DNA of 34,476 nt from an uncultured Oscillospiraceae bacterium (GTDB lineage Bacteria > Bacillota > Clostridia > Oscillospirales > Oscillospiraceae), in NCBI GenBank assembly GCA_934597585.1, contig CAKTSA010000015.1, positions 1 to 34,476 on the forward strand, written 5' to 3'. The translations under genes were made by a program, and so were the position numbers. Under the pieces are notes generated by a model. That model searched no databases. It saw only the letters and a program-made list of their open reading frames with translations, and was not told the origin of the DNA. Within the stretch, counting starts at the first letter, position 1, and the number at the start of each line of letters is the position of its first letter. This document shows positions 23,759-30,979 of this stretch, one piece after another.

Positions 23759-23770
23759 ATGGATCGTTGA
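23759..23770 (+). CDS. Possible three-codon leader peptide (Met-Asp-Arg)
   Basis: ATG GAT CGT TGA. AGAGGA lies 11 bases upstream (23742-23747). The stop codon abuts segment 1 of the attenuator, so a ribosome held at this stop would cover segment 1 and free segment 2 to form the antiterminator. The minimal length is seen in some known leader ORFs upstream of antibiotic-resistance genes. Translation is inferred; spacing to the ribosome site is somewhat long. Confidence 0.4.
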   Translation: MDR

Positions 23771-23816
23771 AGTGGGATAAGACCGTTTCGGGCCTTACCC
23801 CACTTTTGTTTTGCGG

Positions 23817-23855
23817 TGGGGTAAGGCCAACAGGGCTTTGCCCCATTTTTGTTTT
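23817..23855 (+). terminator. Conditional terminator before the MATE gene
   Basis: A 12-bp stem (TGGGGTAAGGCC with GGGCTTTGCCCCA, two G-U pairs, loop AACAG) is followed by TTTTTGTTTT. It ends three bases before GGAGGG, the MATE ribosome site, so transcription must read through it for the gene to be expressed. Confidence 0.88.
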
Positions 23856-23871
23856 CTGGAGGGTATTTCAC

Positions 23872-25182
23872 ATGAACGCAAACGCAAAAGCTTTGATCCG
23901 TTACATCCTTCCCGCGCTGGGCGGTCTGTTCGTGACGTATCTCTATAACGTTGTGGACGGCATCTTCGTGGGGCAGGGCGTAGGCTCCGCAGCCCTTGGC
24001 GCGGTGAATATCGCCGTGCCGTTCATCACCTTTGTGGTAGCGGTCACCGCCATGTTTCCCATGGGCGGCGCCACGGTAGTGGCCATCCGCATGGGCCGCG
24101 GCGACAGGGAGGGGGCCAATCACGCCTTTATGACGGCGTTTTCTCTGACGCTTTTCATGTCCGCTGTCCTGATGGCCGTGGGCATGGTGTTTTCTCAGCA
24201 GATCGTGGATATCAGCGGTGCAAGGAACCTCGGCCCGGAGATGCGGGAGATGGCGGCGCAGTATCTTTTTTACTACTCCGCGTTCTCCATTCCCATGCTG
24301 ATGGGTACATGCCTGTCGGTGTTCGTCCGCAACGATGGTTCACCCACGCTGTCCTTTGCGGGTATGTGCGCGGGCGCTGCTGCCAATATTTTTCTGGATT
24401 GGCTGTTTATCTTCTCGCTGCAGATGGGCGTCATCGGCGCGGCCATTGCGTCCGGCCTGGGACAGGTGCTGACGGTTCTGGTGCTGCTGACACACTTTCT
24501 GCGGCAAAAGGGTGATCTGCGCATCCGTCGGTTCCAACTCAGCGGCGCGTTGATCGGAAAGGTCTGCAAACGCGGCGTACCGGAGGCTGTCACGCAACTC
24601 ACCACACCTGTTACAGCTCTGTGCTATAACCTGATGCTCTCGCGGCTCATCGGTGACATCGGCGTGTCCACCTTCAGCGTTCTGAGCTTTATCTACTCGC
24701 TGGCCAACGCCGTTCTCTCCGGCGTGGCGCAGGGCTTGCAGCCCTTGTGGGGCCAGTGCTACGGCAGAAAGGACAGCAAGGGTCTGGCCTGGTACTTCCG
24801 CAGCGGCATTATCATCAACATCGTGCTGTCGGTGCTGATCTATGGGGCGCTGTTCTTCTTTGATGCTCCGGTCATCCGCATTTTCAACAGGGAGCCGACG
24901 CTGGTAAAGGAAGCCACGGCGGCGCTGCCGCTGTTCGCGCTGTCCTTCGTTCCCATGGCACCGAACCTCATCTATACGGCGTACTTTTTCTCCACCAAGC
25001 GCACCGGAACGGCGAATGCCATCGCCATCAGCCGCGGCATCGCGTTGAAGGCGCTGCTGATCTTCTGCCTGCCGCTGGCTTTCGGCACGGAGACCATCTG
25101 GCTTGCGCCGTTTATTACTGAGCTCGTGACGCTATGCGCCGCCATTGTGCTGCGCAGAACAAGCAAGCTGGTCTATCGGTGA
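23872..25182 (+). CDS. MATE-family efflux transporter under attenuator control
   Basis: A 436-residue membrane transporter with about 12 helices. Typical MATE passages are LPALGGLFVTYLYNVVDGIFVGQGV, LGAVNIAVPFITFVVAVTAMFPMGGATVVAIRMGRGD and SGVAQGLQPLWGQCYGRKD in the second half. The start is ATG 23872 with GGAGGG eight bases upstream. The same frame stays open far upstream through the leader, but that part is the attenuator and is not counted as protein. It is clearly different from the other MATE gene at 21754-23103. The leader suggests that expression rises when translation is disturbed, so the substrate may be a ribosome-targeting compound (inference). Confidence 0.92.
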   Translation: MNANAKALIRYILPALGGLFVTYLYNVVDGIFVGQGVGSAALGAVNIAVPFITFVVAVTAMFPMGGATVVAIRMGRGDREGANHAFMTAFSLTLFMSAVLMAVGMVFSQQIVDISGARNLGPEMREMAAQYLFYYSAFSIPMLMGTCLSVFVRNDGSPTLSFAGMCAGAAANIFLDWLFIFSLQMGVIGAAIASGLGQVLTVLVLLTHFLRQKGDLRIRRFQLSGALIGKVCKRGVPEAVTQLTTPVTALCYNLMLSRLIGDIGVSTFSVLSFIYSLANAVLSGVAQGLQPLWGQCYGRKDSKGLAWYFRSGIIINIVLSVLIYGALFFFDAPVIRIFNREPTLVKEATAALPLFALSFVPMAPNLIYTAYFFSTKRTGTANAIAISRGIALKALLIFCLPLAFGTETIWLAPFITELVTLCAAIVLRRTSKLVYR

Positions 25183-25248
25183 GCCGGCTGACGGTTTAGA
25201 AAGCGAGGGACACGTTTGCAAATGTGGGAAAACCGCATGCTGCATGTG

Positions 25249-25437
25249 TCACAGCCTGTTTAAGTATGGAAGTCTGCATTGATTCAGCAGGCGGCCGCCG
25301 CAGCGGAAGGTTACTTCCGCAATCAAAATACCAAGCACCGTCGCCCCCGGAATATCGTTGAGAAAATGAACGTACAAATACAGCCGGGAAAAGGCAACGA
25401 GGGCATCCAGCAGGGGCGTGGCGGCAATGACATTTTT
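25249..25437 (-). pseudogene. Remnant of a PAP2-type phosphatase (C-terminal part)
   Basis: A minus-strand frame contains ALVAFSRLYLYVHFLNDIPGATVLG, which matches the last PAP2 signature (SRxYLGVHFPTDVLAG) with His present but Gly and Pro/Thr changed, followed by a hydrophobic segment and a short tail ending at 25249. The earlier motifs (KxxxxxxRP and PSGH) are missing and the frame upstream runs into the tRNA-derived repeat and a terminator. It is therefore a fragment of a membrane-bound lipid or undecaprenyl-pyrophosphate phosphatase gene, cut near the edge of the integrated element. About 60 codons remain. Confidence 0.55.
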
Positions 25438-25469
25438 CAAAAACACTTCTCCTGTTAAATAATTACTTA

Positions 25470-25508
25470 TAAAAAACAAAAATCCCCGAAATCTTACGAT
25501 TTCGAGGA
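25470..25508 (-). terminator. Terminator next to the left tRNA-Arg fragment
   Basis: On the minus strand, directly after the duplicated tRNA 3' end, a stem of about 12 bp (AATCCTCGAAAT / ATTTCGGGGATT, one G-T pair) is followed by TTTTTGTTTTTT. It looks like the original terminator of tRNA-Arg, moved away from the tRNA by the insertion. Confidence 0.65.
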
Positions 25509-25557
25509 TTTTTGGCACGCCGTGAGGGATTCGAACCCCCGGCCTTCTGGTCCGTAG
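25509..25557. repeat. Left attachment repeat: 49-bp copy of the tRNA-Arg 3' half
   Basis: Identical over 49 bases to 32248-32296, from TTTTTGG before the CCA end to CCGTAG in the anticodon loop. Beyond CCGTAG the two copies diverge at once (GTTGTC here, CCAGAC in the tRNA). This is the footprint of site-specific integration into the 3' end of a tRNA gene. Confidence 0.93.
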
Positions 25558-25920
25558 GTTGTCTCTGAGAAAAAACGGAGCCGTTTCGACTCCGTTTCAA
25601 GCTGTATGCAGATGTTTGCTGGGCGAATTTTCCGTTGTTTCCACCCGGAGCTACCTGCTCCGGTTTCAATCTGGGTCAAAAGTGGGTCAAGATTCTGTAC
25701 ATACATACTCGTTCTAATGGAGCAATACAATGGTGTTAATGATTTTGCGGTTCAACTTAAAAATGGAAATAGCTTTTGCGAAGCGCAGAGTGTATAGCAC
25801 CTTTTTTAACAATAAGTGTAGGTGTGAAAAACGGTCAGTAGTATATTGGGGCTCTACAGCAAAGATTTTACCCTGCAAACCGAATACCATTATCGCTGGA
25901 GTCCCTTCACATAGAAAAGA
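25558..25920. other. Non-coding left end of the integrated element
   Basis: About 360 AT-rich bases without a credible gene. They hold a minus-strand terminator (25573-25598) and two direct copies of TGGGTCA 11 bases apart (25672-25678 and 25683-25689). Similar GGGTCA copies, 12 bases apart, lie near the right end (32160-32165 and 32172-32177); these may be integrase arm sites. Confidence 0.5.
25567..25598 (-). terminator. Intrinsic terminator downstream of the MerR gene
   Basis: A perfect 8-bp stem AAACGGAG / CTCCGTTT with a 9-base loop. On the minus strand the right arm runs into TTTTTTC. It would stop minus-strand transcription before the left attachment repeat. Confidence 0.7.
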
Positions 25921-27162
25921 CTATTTAAGAACAGCACTGTACAGCATTCGGTACGGAGGGTTTTTAGTGATGGAAATGCCGCTTTGGGCACTGGTTTCCC
26001 ATATATTCCGCAAAAAACATGTACTCTTTACCTGATATCCCGCTTTTTTCAGGTTCGCTTCAAATCCTCCGGGTGCAAACAATTCATAGAGGTCGTCCGG
26101 CAAATCCGGATGAAGCTTCTTCAGCTTCTCAAAATATTTGGGATCCTTAATTACCAGGCTCACGCCGTAGATATGCGCCTCAGGCTTCATATAAGGTCTG
26201 AGAACGGCAGGGAGAAACGCACGGTTTGACTCGGAAAAGTCCGTGCTGTCCATATAATCGATCCACAAATCAACGCAGCCATGGCGCAGTGGATAGCGGT
26301 CTGGGTGGCACGCCATAAACAAGCATTGACGTCCGTCTTCACTGGAATCAAAAACAGACTTGTGATAGGCCACCACCTCGGGATAGCTCTCCGCGAATAT
26401 ATAACGATGCCGCTTCCCCACCTCTTCTATGTTTTGCGCCAAAAAGAACCACCGTTTGAAGTTTGTTTCGAGAATGACCTTTGGATCAGCAAAAAGCTTT
26501 TTGGGGATGAGAGCTAACAATGCCTGTTCATCTTTTTTGATTGCCGTGACCGTTTGTGCATCGTATTCCTCCAGGAGGGTCGTCTGTTCATTGTACAGCG
26601 AATTGTTCAGGATACTGGGCAGATCCTTATCGCAGAGAATGCCGTCTTGGATCAGGAAGCTCGTGCCGCAATCACAAGTCAGTTTTCCGGAGATGACTTC
26701 CCCCTTTCGGATAACAGCGTCAGACAGGGTAAAGGATTCCTGGCAATCGGGACAGGCCAGCAAATCCAAAAAGGCAACCGGCATTCCGCTTACATGCACC
26801 GGATTGGAGATTTTCAGCTGGTATTCCTCGATCAGACCATTCAGCTCTTGAATAGAGGCCTTGATCTCCTCTTGGGTCTTCTCCAGCTCATCGCGTTTCC
26901 TCTGGAGGATACCCAGCAGATAGGACGCCTCCTTCGGCGCGTGCGAAGCAGCAACTCGGTGCAGGGAAAGAAGGCGAAGTATTTCTTCTAACGAAAACCC
27001 CATTCTTTTACAGCTCTGAATATAGTCAAGATCTTTCAAATCCTGCTTTGAAAAAGAGTATTGATACGAAGTATGCAGTGGGATCAAAAGCCCCTTTTTG
27101 ATGTAAAACCGTATCGTTTGCTCGGAAACACAGCTAATTTTAGAAAGCTCACCTATTTTCAT
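25921..27162 (-). CDS. MerR-family regulator fused to a zinc-ribbon and degenerate methyltransferase-like domain
   Basis: A 413-residue protein. Residues 1-70 are a MerR winged helix (MKIGELSKISCVSEQTIRFYIKKGLL; then YSFSKQDLKDLDYIQSCKRMGFSLEEI). Residues about 80-115 are the dimer coiled coil. Then comes a Cys cluster (CPDC at 137-140, CDC at 163-165) inside a Trm112-like fold (LACPDCQESF ... GTSFLIQDGILC), and a 230-residue C-terminal region. That region has the later-strand look of a class I methyltransferase (VDLWIDYMDSTDFSESN, AVLRPYMKPEAHIYGVSL) but no glycine-rich AdoMet loop. It could be a ligand sensor derived from a dead enzyme. ATG 27162 is preferred to a GTG six codons earlier (AGAGGG upstream). 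It is divergent from the symporter gene, which it probably activates. Confidence 0.8.
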   Translation of the reverse strand: MKIGELSKISCVSEQTIRFYIKKGLLIPLHTSYQYSFSKQDLKDLDYIQSCKRMGFSLEEILRLLSLHRVAASHAPKEASYLLGILQRKRDELEKTQEEIKASIQELNGLIEEYQLKISNPVHVSGMPVAFLDLLACPDCQESFTLSDAVIRKGEVISGKLTCDCGTSFLIQDGILCDKDLPSILNNSLYNEQTTLLEEYDAQTVTAIKKDEQALLALIPKKLFADPKVILETNFKRWFFLAQNIEEVGKRHRYIFAESYPEVVAYHKSVFDSSEDGRQCLFMACHPDRYPLRHGCVDLWIDYMDSTDFSESNRAFLPAVLRPYMKPEAHIYGVSLVIKDPKYFEKLKKLHPDLPDDLYELFAPGGFEANLKKAGYQVKSTCFLRNIWETSAQSGISITKNPPYRMLYSAVLK

Positions 27163-27239
27163 ACAAACCCTCTCACACACGATCAGCTAAAACCTATACC
27201 TCACTATTGGTTTTCAATAGGATAAACATAAATAGCGTA

Positions 27240-27270
27240 TTGACTTGCAGTTCCATCTGTACTTTATAAT
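27240..27270 (+). promoter_or_regulatory. MerR-type promoter with 19-bp spacer for the symporter operon
   Basis: TTGACT, 19 bases, TATAAT. Both boxes are good but the spacer is two bases longer than optimum, the hallmark of promoters that a MerR protein untwists from within the spacer. It lies between the divergent merR gene and the symporter gene. Confidence 0.75.
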
Positions 27271-27349
27271 GATACCGTGCACAAGGAAAACTTATCAGCG
27301 TTGGTAGAAAACAACAACTACAAAAGTCGATGCAAAGGAGGAGTCCCCT

Positions 27350-28786
27350 ATGTTTTCTGGTATGTCCTCTGGCGGCATAACACTGATTATCGTAAGTACA
27401 GTCGTCGTTATGCTTATCGGAACCGTTATTACGGCATATTTTACAAGAAAGACAAAAACAAGTCAAGACTGGGCAACCGGCGGAGGAAAAACACCAACGA
27501 TCGTCTTGGTATTTACCATGTTTGCCACCCAAGTTGGCGGCGGCGTGCTGGTAGGACATGTTGGTATCGGTTATTCCTATGGTTTGGCTCCGCTGGCCTA
27601 CGCTACCTGCGGGATCGCCGGACTTCTTCTGATGATGGTTGCCGCCGGCTGGTTTCGGAAAAACCACTTTACAACGATTCCCGACATTTTCCTGAAGCTC
27701 TACGGTGAGAACAAGACGCTGATGATCTTAGCGACCTTGATGGCTGTTGTTGTCCCGTTCGGATGGATCGCCAGCCAGATCGTCTCCTTTGGCAAAATGT
27801 ATTCGGCCATCACCGGGATCAGCTCGACCGTGCTCATTATCGCCTTCGCCATTATCTGCATGCTCTTTACGATCCCGGCCGGATTCAACTCTGTGGCATG
27901 GAGCGATTTTGTTTTCGGCCTGATGATGCTGATTTTGTGCTGCATCACAGGCTACCAGGCAATTCACCTGGGTGGCGGCTGGGAGCACATTGTCCAGTCT
28001 TTTCCCGAGCAGGAAAATGTCTCCTTCCCCGGAGGAATTCTGGGCGCAGGCCTGCCGACGACGCTCCTGTGGTTCATTGCGGCTACACCCGGTATGATGA
28101 CAAACCAGATGTCCATTCAGCGTGTCTGTGCCGCTGACAGCACAAAGAGTGCGAAAAGGGTGCTGTGGCTGAGCTCCATCATCATTGTGGCTTTGGAGAT
28201 TTGGGTCGTCATTATCGCCCTTACCTGCCGCGCCATCCAGCCCGAGCTTGCCTCCGGCGAGGACGCCATCGGCATCCTGCTGCCCAGGCTTCCCGTCTGG
28301 ACGACGGCCATGTTCGCAGGGTTTATCACAACAACGATCCTCACTACCACGGACAGTGCCATGCAGTCTGTGGCGGTGAATCTGACCAACGACATTTACG
28401 CCCGCTATGTCAACCCGGCAGCGGACGATAAGAAGCTCATGAAAATGTCTCGGTTATTTACCCTTTTTATTACGGCTGCCGCGATTTTGCTGGCGGTGAA
28501 TTTCCAGCAGGTGCTGAATTTGATCACATCTACTTATTCCTATGCGGCATCCGGTCTGCTGGTCCCCATTTATGGAGGCTATCTGCTCAGCAAAAAGCAT
28601 AAGCTGACGCCGGCCTGCGGTCTTGTCAGCATGCTCAGCGGCGTAGTCGGGTGCTTCGTAGTAGCGCGGTGCTTTGACACATTTTTGCCGGCTGCCTTCT
28701 ACGGCATCCTTGTTTCAACTGCCGCCATGCTGGTTATGGTTGCTATAACGAAAAGCAAAGCGGAAGTAGCGAAAAATAACGACTAA
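27350..28786 (+). CDS. Sodium:solute symporter family (SSS) transporter
   Basis: A 478-residue membrane protein with about 13 helices of the LeuT-like SSS fold, importing a small organic solute with sodium. Family traits: ITLIIVSTVVVMLIGTVITAYFTRKTKTSQDWATGGG at the N terminus (first helix, then the Asp-Trp-x-x-x-Gly loop), TMFATQVGGGVLVG with the unwound glycine stretch, and TTTILTTTDSAMQSVAVNLTND carrying the Ser/Thr residues of the Na2 site. The solute is not predictable; proline, pantothenate or similar are typical. The ATG has AAAGGAGGAG upstream. It precedes the ornithine-cyclodeaminase-like gene by 17 bases, so transport and catabolism of the same compound is likely. Confidence 0.9.
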   Translation: MFSGMSSGGITLIIVSTVVVMLIGTVITAYFTRKTKTSQDWATGGGKTPTIVLVFTMFATQVGGGVLVGHVGIGYSYGLAPLAYATCGIAGLLLMMVAAGWFRKNHFTTIPDIFLKLYGENKTLMILATLMAVVVPFGWIASQIVSFGKMYSAITGISSTVLIIAFAIICMLFTIPAGFNSVAWSDFVFGLMMLILCCITGYQAIHLGGGWEHIVQSFPEQENVSFPGGILGAGLPTTLLWFIAATPGMMTNQMSIQRVCAADSTKSAKRVLWLSSIIIVALEIWVVIIALTCRAIQPELASGEDAIGILLPRLPVWTTAMFAGFITTTILTTTDSAMQSVAVNLTNDIYARYVNPAADDKKLMKMSRLFTLFITAAAILLAVNFQQVLNLITSTYSYAASGLLVPIYGGYLLSKKHKLTPACGLVSMLSGVVGCFVVARCFDTFLPAAFYGILVSTAAMLVMVAITKSKAEVAKNND

Positions 28787-28803
28787 AGAAAAGGAGAAAC
28801 GTC

Positions 28804-29808
28804 ATGAAAACATTGTTGCTTAACGAGCAGCAGATCAAGAGCCTGCTGACCATGAAAGAGGCCGTGGACATTTGCGACAAAACCTTTGCAGATCTTGCGC
28901 TGGGCAATACGCTCAACCCCGCGAAGGTAAATCTGAATCTTGGTGACAGCGAGCCCACTAAGCTCCCCTATAAGGCGTCCCTGAACGCAATGCCCGCATA
29001 TATTGGCTGGCAGGATGTTGCCGGTATGAAGTGGGCCGGCGGCTTCGGCAAGGGGCGTATTGAGATCGGCCGTCCGTTCCTGAACGCGCTGATTCTGTTG
29101 ATCCAGCCTAATTACGGAGATTTCCAGGCTGTTATGGACGGCTCCTGGATCATGGCAATGCGTACCGGCGCGCAGAGTGCTGTCTGCCTGCGCCATTTGT
29201 GGCCCGGGAAGAAGAGCGGTACCTTTGGTATTTTTGGTTGCGGTCTGCAGGGCCGCACGCAGACGATGGCTCTGGCCAGCGAGTATCACATCGACAAGCT
29301 GATCGTGTACGATCCCATCCCCGCCGCCACAGAGCGCTTTGTGAAGGATATGCAGGACGTGGTGCAGGGCGAGATCGTCGTAGCCAAGGAGCCTAAGGAA
29401 GTCGCAGAGTCCGATGCCTGCATCTCCGTGACCAATGCAAACGATCAGTTCATCAAGGGCGAGTGGTTTGGTAAGGGAAGCGTCTATCTGTCTCTCGGCT
29501 CCTATAGCGAGTGCGATGATCAGGCCATTCTGGGCGCCGATCACATCATTGTTGACCACGTGCAGCAGTGCCTCCACAGAGGCAATCTGAAGCGTCTGGC
29601 AGACCAGGGGAAGCTGGATGAGAATAGCTTCTACTGCACGGTCGGCGAGATGGCCGCCGGCCTGCGCAGCGTCGAAAATGTCAGCCAGAAGAAGATCCTC
29701 ATGGTTCCCATCGGGATGGGCTGCCTGGATGTGGCGTGTGCCGGCATCGTGTATAAAAAGGCAGTTTCTCTGGGCTTGGGCGAGACCTTCATGTTCGACC
29801 AGAAGTGA
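28804..29808 (+). CDS. Ornithine cyclodeaminase / mu-crystallin family enzyme
   Basis: A 334-residue NAD(P)-dependent enzyme of the family that includes ornithine cyclodeaminase (ornithine to proline plus ammonia), alanine dehydrogenase of archaea and ketimine reductases. Visible family features are MKWAGGFGKGR with the substrate-binding Lys, MDGSWIMAMRTGAQSAVCLRHL in pieces (the conserved Arg-Thr-Gly-Ala), and the Rossmann loop FGIFGCGLQGRTQT (GxGxQGR). Later, DHVQQCLHRGNL and VGEMAAGLRS follow the family pattern. ATG 28804 has AAAAGGAG upstream. Downstream of the symporter, it probably acts on the imported amino acid or imine. The exact substrate cannot be chosen from sequence alone. Confidence 0.88.
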   Translation: MKTLLLNEQQIKSLLTMKEAVDICDKTFADLALGNTLNPAKVNLNLGDSEPTKLPYKASLNAMPAYIGWQDVAGMKWAGGFGKGRIEIGRPFLNALILLIQPNYGDFQAVMDGSWIMAMRTGAQSAVCLRHLWPGKKSGTFGIFGCGLQGRTQTMALASEYHIDKLIVYDPIPAATERFVKDMQDVVQGEIVVAKEPKEVAESDACISVTNANDQFIKGEWFGKGSVYLSLGSYSECDDQAILGADHIIVDHVQQCLHRGNLKRLADQGKLDENSFYCTVGEMAAGLRSVENVSQKKILMVPIGMGCLDVACAGIVYKKAVSLGLGETFMFDQK

Positions 29809-29842
29809 TCTTCCCTTTTCTTCCTCAAAACCTTGCAAAAAA

Positions 29843-29877
29843 CGGCACTGCACAGGCTGAAGTCTTGTGCAGTGCCG
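29843..29877. terminator. Strong hairpin after the cyclodeaminase-like gene
   Basis: A perfect 12-bp stem CGGCACTGCACA / TGTGCAGTGCCG with an 11-base loop, 35 bases after the stop. The T-run (six T) is on the minus-strand side; on the plus strand no U-tract follows. It may still end the operon or protect its 3' end. Confidence 0.55.
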
Positions 29878-29879
29878 CC

Positions 29880-30817
29880 TCGCATCTTCCGCGCATTTTT
29901 GCGTGTAGTTCAGGGTGTGACCAAATTGGCTTCACAGTCCAGAATACATATTGAACCCGCAAAAAGCAAAAGACAAGCCATGTTGTTTACAAAAACAGTT
30001 TTTGGAGATGTTGGACGGATTCAAACCGCTGTCCGATTCTTACTGACGCTCGCCAAATGGGATTTAGTTGCGACCTAACTTAGAATGTTTGTCTGGATCG
30101 AGGAAAATAGCAGAAGACCATAAAAATAGTGCTATTTTTTTGTTTGTGGAAAAACGCATGGCGGTGCCAAAATGACCACGCAGTAACCAAAGGAAAGGCT
30201 CCCGCAGCCCTGCGGGGCCGCGACGCCGGAGGAAGCGGACGCACGCTGTAAACGCGCACATCCGCTTCCTCCGGCTTGTTGTATCATCCCACAAGCCCCC
30301 TACACGGAAACACCCCGTGTTTGCCCTTGTGAGCCGCTGTGTGACCTTCTTCTGGGTAGGGTAGCATCCCTGTCCCAGAGAGGGATTTCGAGCCGGTTTT
30401 GGGCAAATTTGAGCAAGCTTCCAGCGCGCCGAAAAAGGAGCAGGAGAAAGGCATTGGCGCTTTTCCGCACCAATGCCTATTCACAGCAGCCCGCAGTGCG
30501 AGCTGCCGCAAGGGTTTGCGGGTTTTGAAAATTGACGCTTTTTTCGAGGTTCCCGGAACAGTTTGACGCTAAATTTAAGAAAAGTCACCGCAAAGCCCCG
30601 TGTCACAACGGTTTGCTGCGGCGCTCTGTATGAAATCGTCACGTTTTGCGCAGCAATCGTCAGTGGAAATGCTCCATGGCAGTTCAAATATTGGTATGCC
30701 TTAAACAAAGAAAAGCGGCGAGAGGAAATTGATAACTTTCTGATAATTGTGTGATATTCTGGTGGCTTTTCTTCCTCCTTTGCGGTATTGTGTACCGTTA
30801 CAAAGGAGGCGGATTTT
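29880..30817. other. Structured non-coding region of the integrated element
   Basis: About 940 bases with no gene I can support; short open frames here lack family features and good ribosome sites. Structure is frequent: a small hairpin ending in seven T at about 30120-30141, a perfect 7-bp hairpin CCCGCAG-CC-CTGCGGG at 30201-30216, and a perfect 15-bp stem at 30225-30239 with 30263-30277 around a 23-base loop. It could hold a transfer or replication origin, an untranslated RNA or a decayed gene. Confidence 0.5.
30225..30277. repeat. Perfect 15-bp inverted repeat (long hairpin)
   Basis: Arms GCCGGAGGAAGCGGA and TCCGCTTCCTCCGGC are exact complements separated by a 23-base, GC-rich loop. No U-tract follows on either strand, so it is not an ordinary terminator. 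Confidence 0.75.
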
Positions 30818-30976
30818 ATGCCAAAACGACGAGCGAATGGAGAAGGGGACGTTTGCGAGCGCCGCCGGTGGCGGATGAAGCGAGCAAAAAGGAGTGGCAG
30901 CCGCGCCGTTGGCGGCCCCGAATGGAGGCCGGGAACGGCAATGCGGCAACAGGAAATATGCGGGGAGGTGCAGTGA
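30818..30976 (+). CDS. Short ORF repeating the integrase N terminus
   Basis: A 52-residue Arg-rich ORF with a strong AAAGGAGG ribosome site. Its start MPKRRANGEGDVCERRRWRM parallels the integrase start MARKRRANGEGNIRKRKDGRW, including KRRANGEG, and then it diverges into basic, low-complexity sequence (RMKRAKRSGSRAVGG). It ends four bases before the integrase ATG. It may be a degenerate duplicate of the integrase beginning, or a small basic protein (excisionase or leader) that uses the same DNA-arm-binding motif. Translation of the integrase could be linked to it. I do not recognise it as a known excisionase. Confidence 0.5.
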   Translation: MPKRRANGEGDVCERRRWRMKRAKRSGSRAVGGPEWRPGTAMRQQEICGEVQ

Positions 30977-30979
30977 AGT

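Larger units (their letters stand above)
23734..23871 (+). promoter_or_regulatory. Transcription attenuator leader with three alternative hairpins
   Basis: Four segments can pair in three exclusive ways. Segment 1 (23770-23784) pairs with segment 2 (23791-23805) in an imperfect stem followed by TTTTGTTTT. Segment 2 (23791-23803) pairs perfectly, 13 bp, with segment 3 (23816-23828). Segment 3 (23817-23828) pairs, 12 bp with two G-U, with segment 4 (23834-23845), followed by TTTTTGTTTT: a strong terminator just before the MATE ribosome site. Pairing 2:3 would therefore act as antiterminator and 1:2 would restore termination, the logic of ribosome-mediated attenuators. A tiny ORF ends exactly where segment 1 begins. 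I do not match it to a known metabolite riboswitch. Confidence 0.8.

Noticed and set aside
23734..23858. Metabolite riboswitch (ykkC/guanidine, yjdF or NMT1 class) upstream of the MATE gene
   Set aside because: I see stem rearrangement and a tiny ORF but none of the conserved loop motifs of those classes that I can recall; ribosome attenuation explains the layout better.
23665..23871. N-terminal extension of the MATE protein through the leader
   Set aside because: The frame is open but the extension would be translated from the attenuator stems and even starts upstream of the promoter; GGAGGG plus ATG 23872 gives the normal MATE N terminus.
25463..25730. Small minus-strand ORFs over the left tRNA-Arg fragment
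   Set aside because: They translate tRNA-derived sequence and a terminator; no independent evidence for a protein.
30064..30511. Two minus-strand ORFs of about 75 codons in the element's spacer
   Set aside because: They overlap strong hairpins, have unusual composition and no ribosome site or family motif.
30563..30754. Plus-strand 63-codon ORF before the integrase region
   Set aside because: No ribosome site and no similarity that I can recognise; it ends within a probable promoter region.
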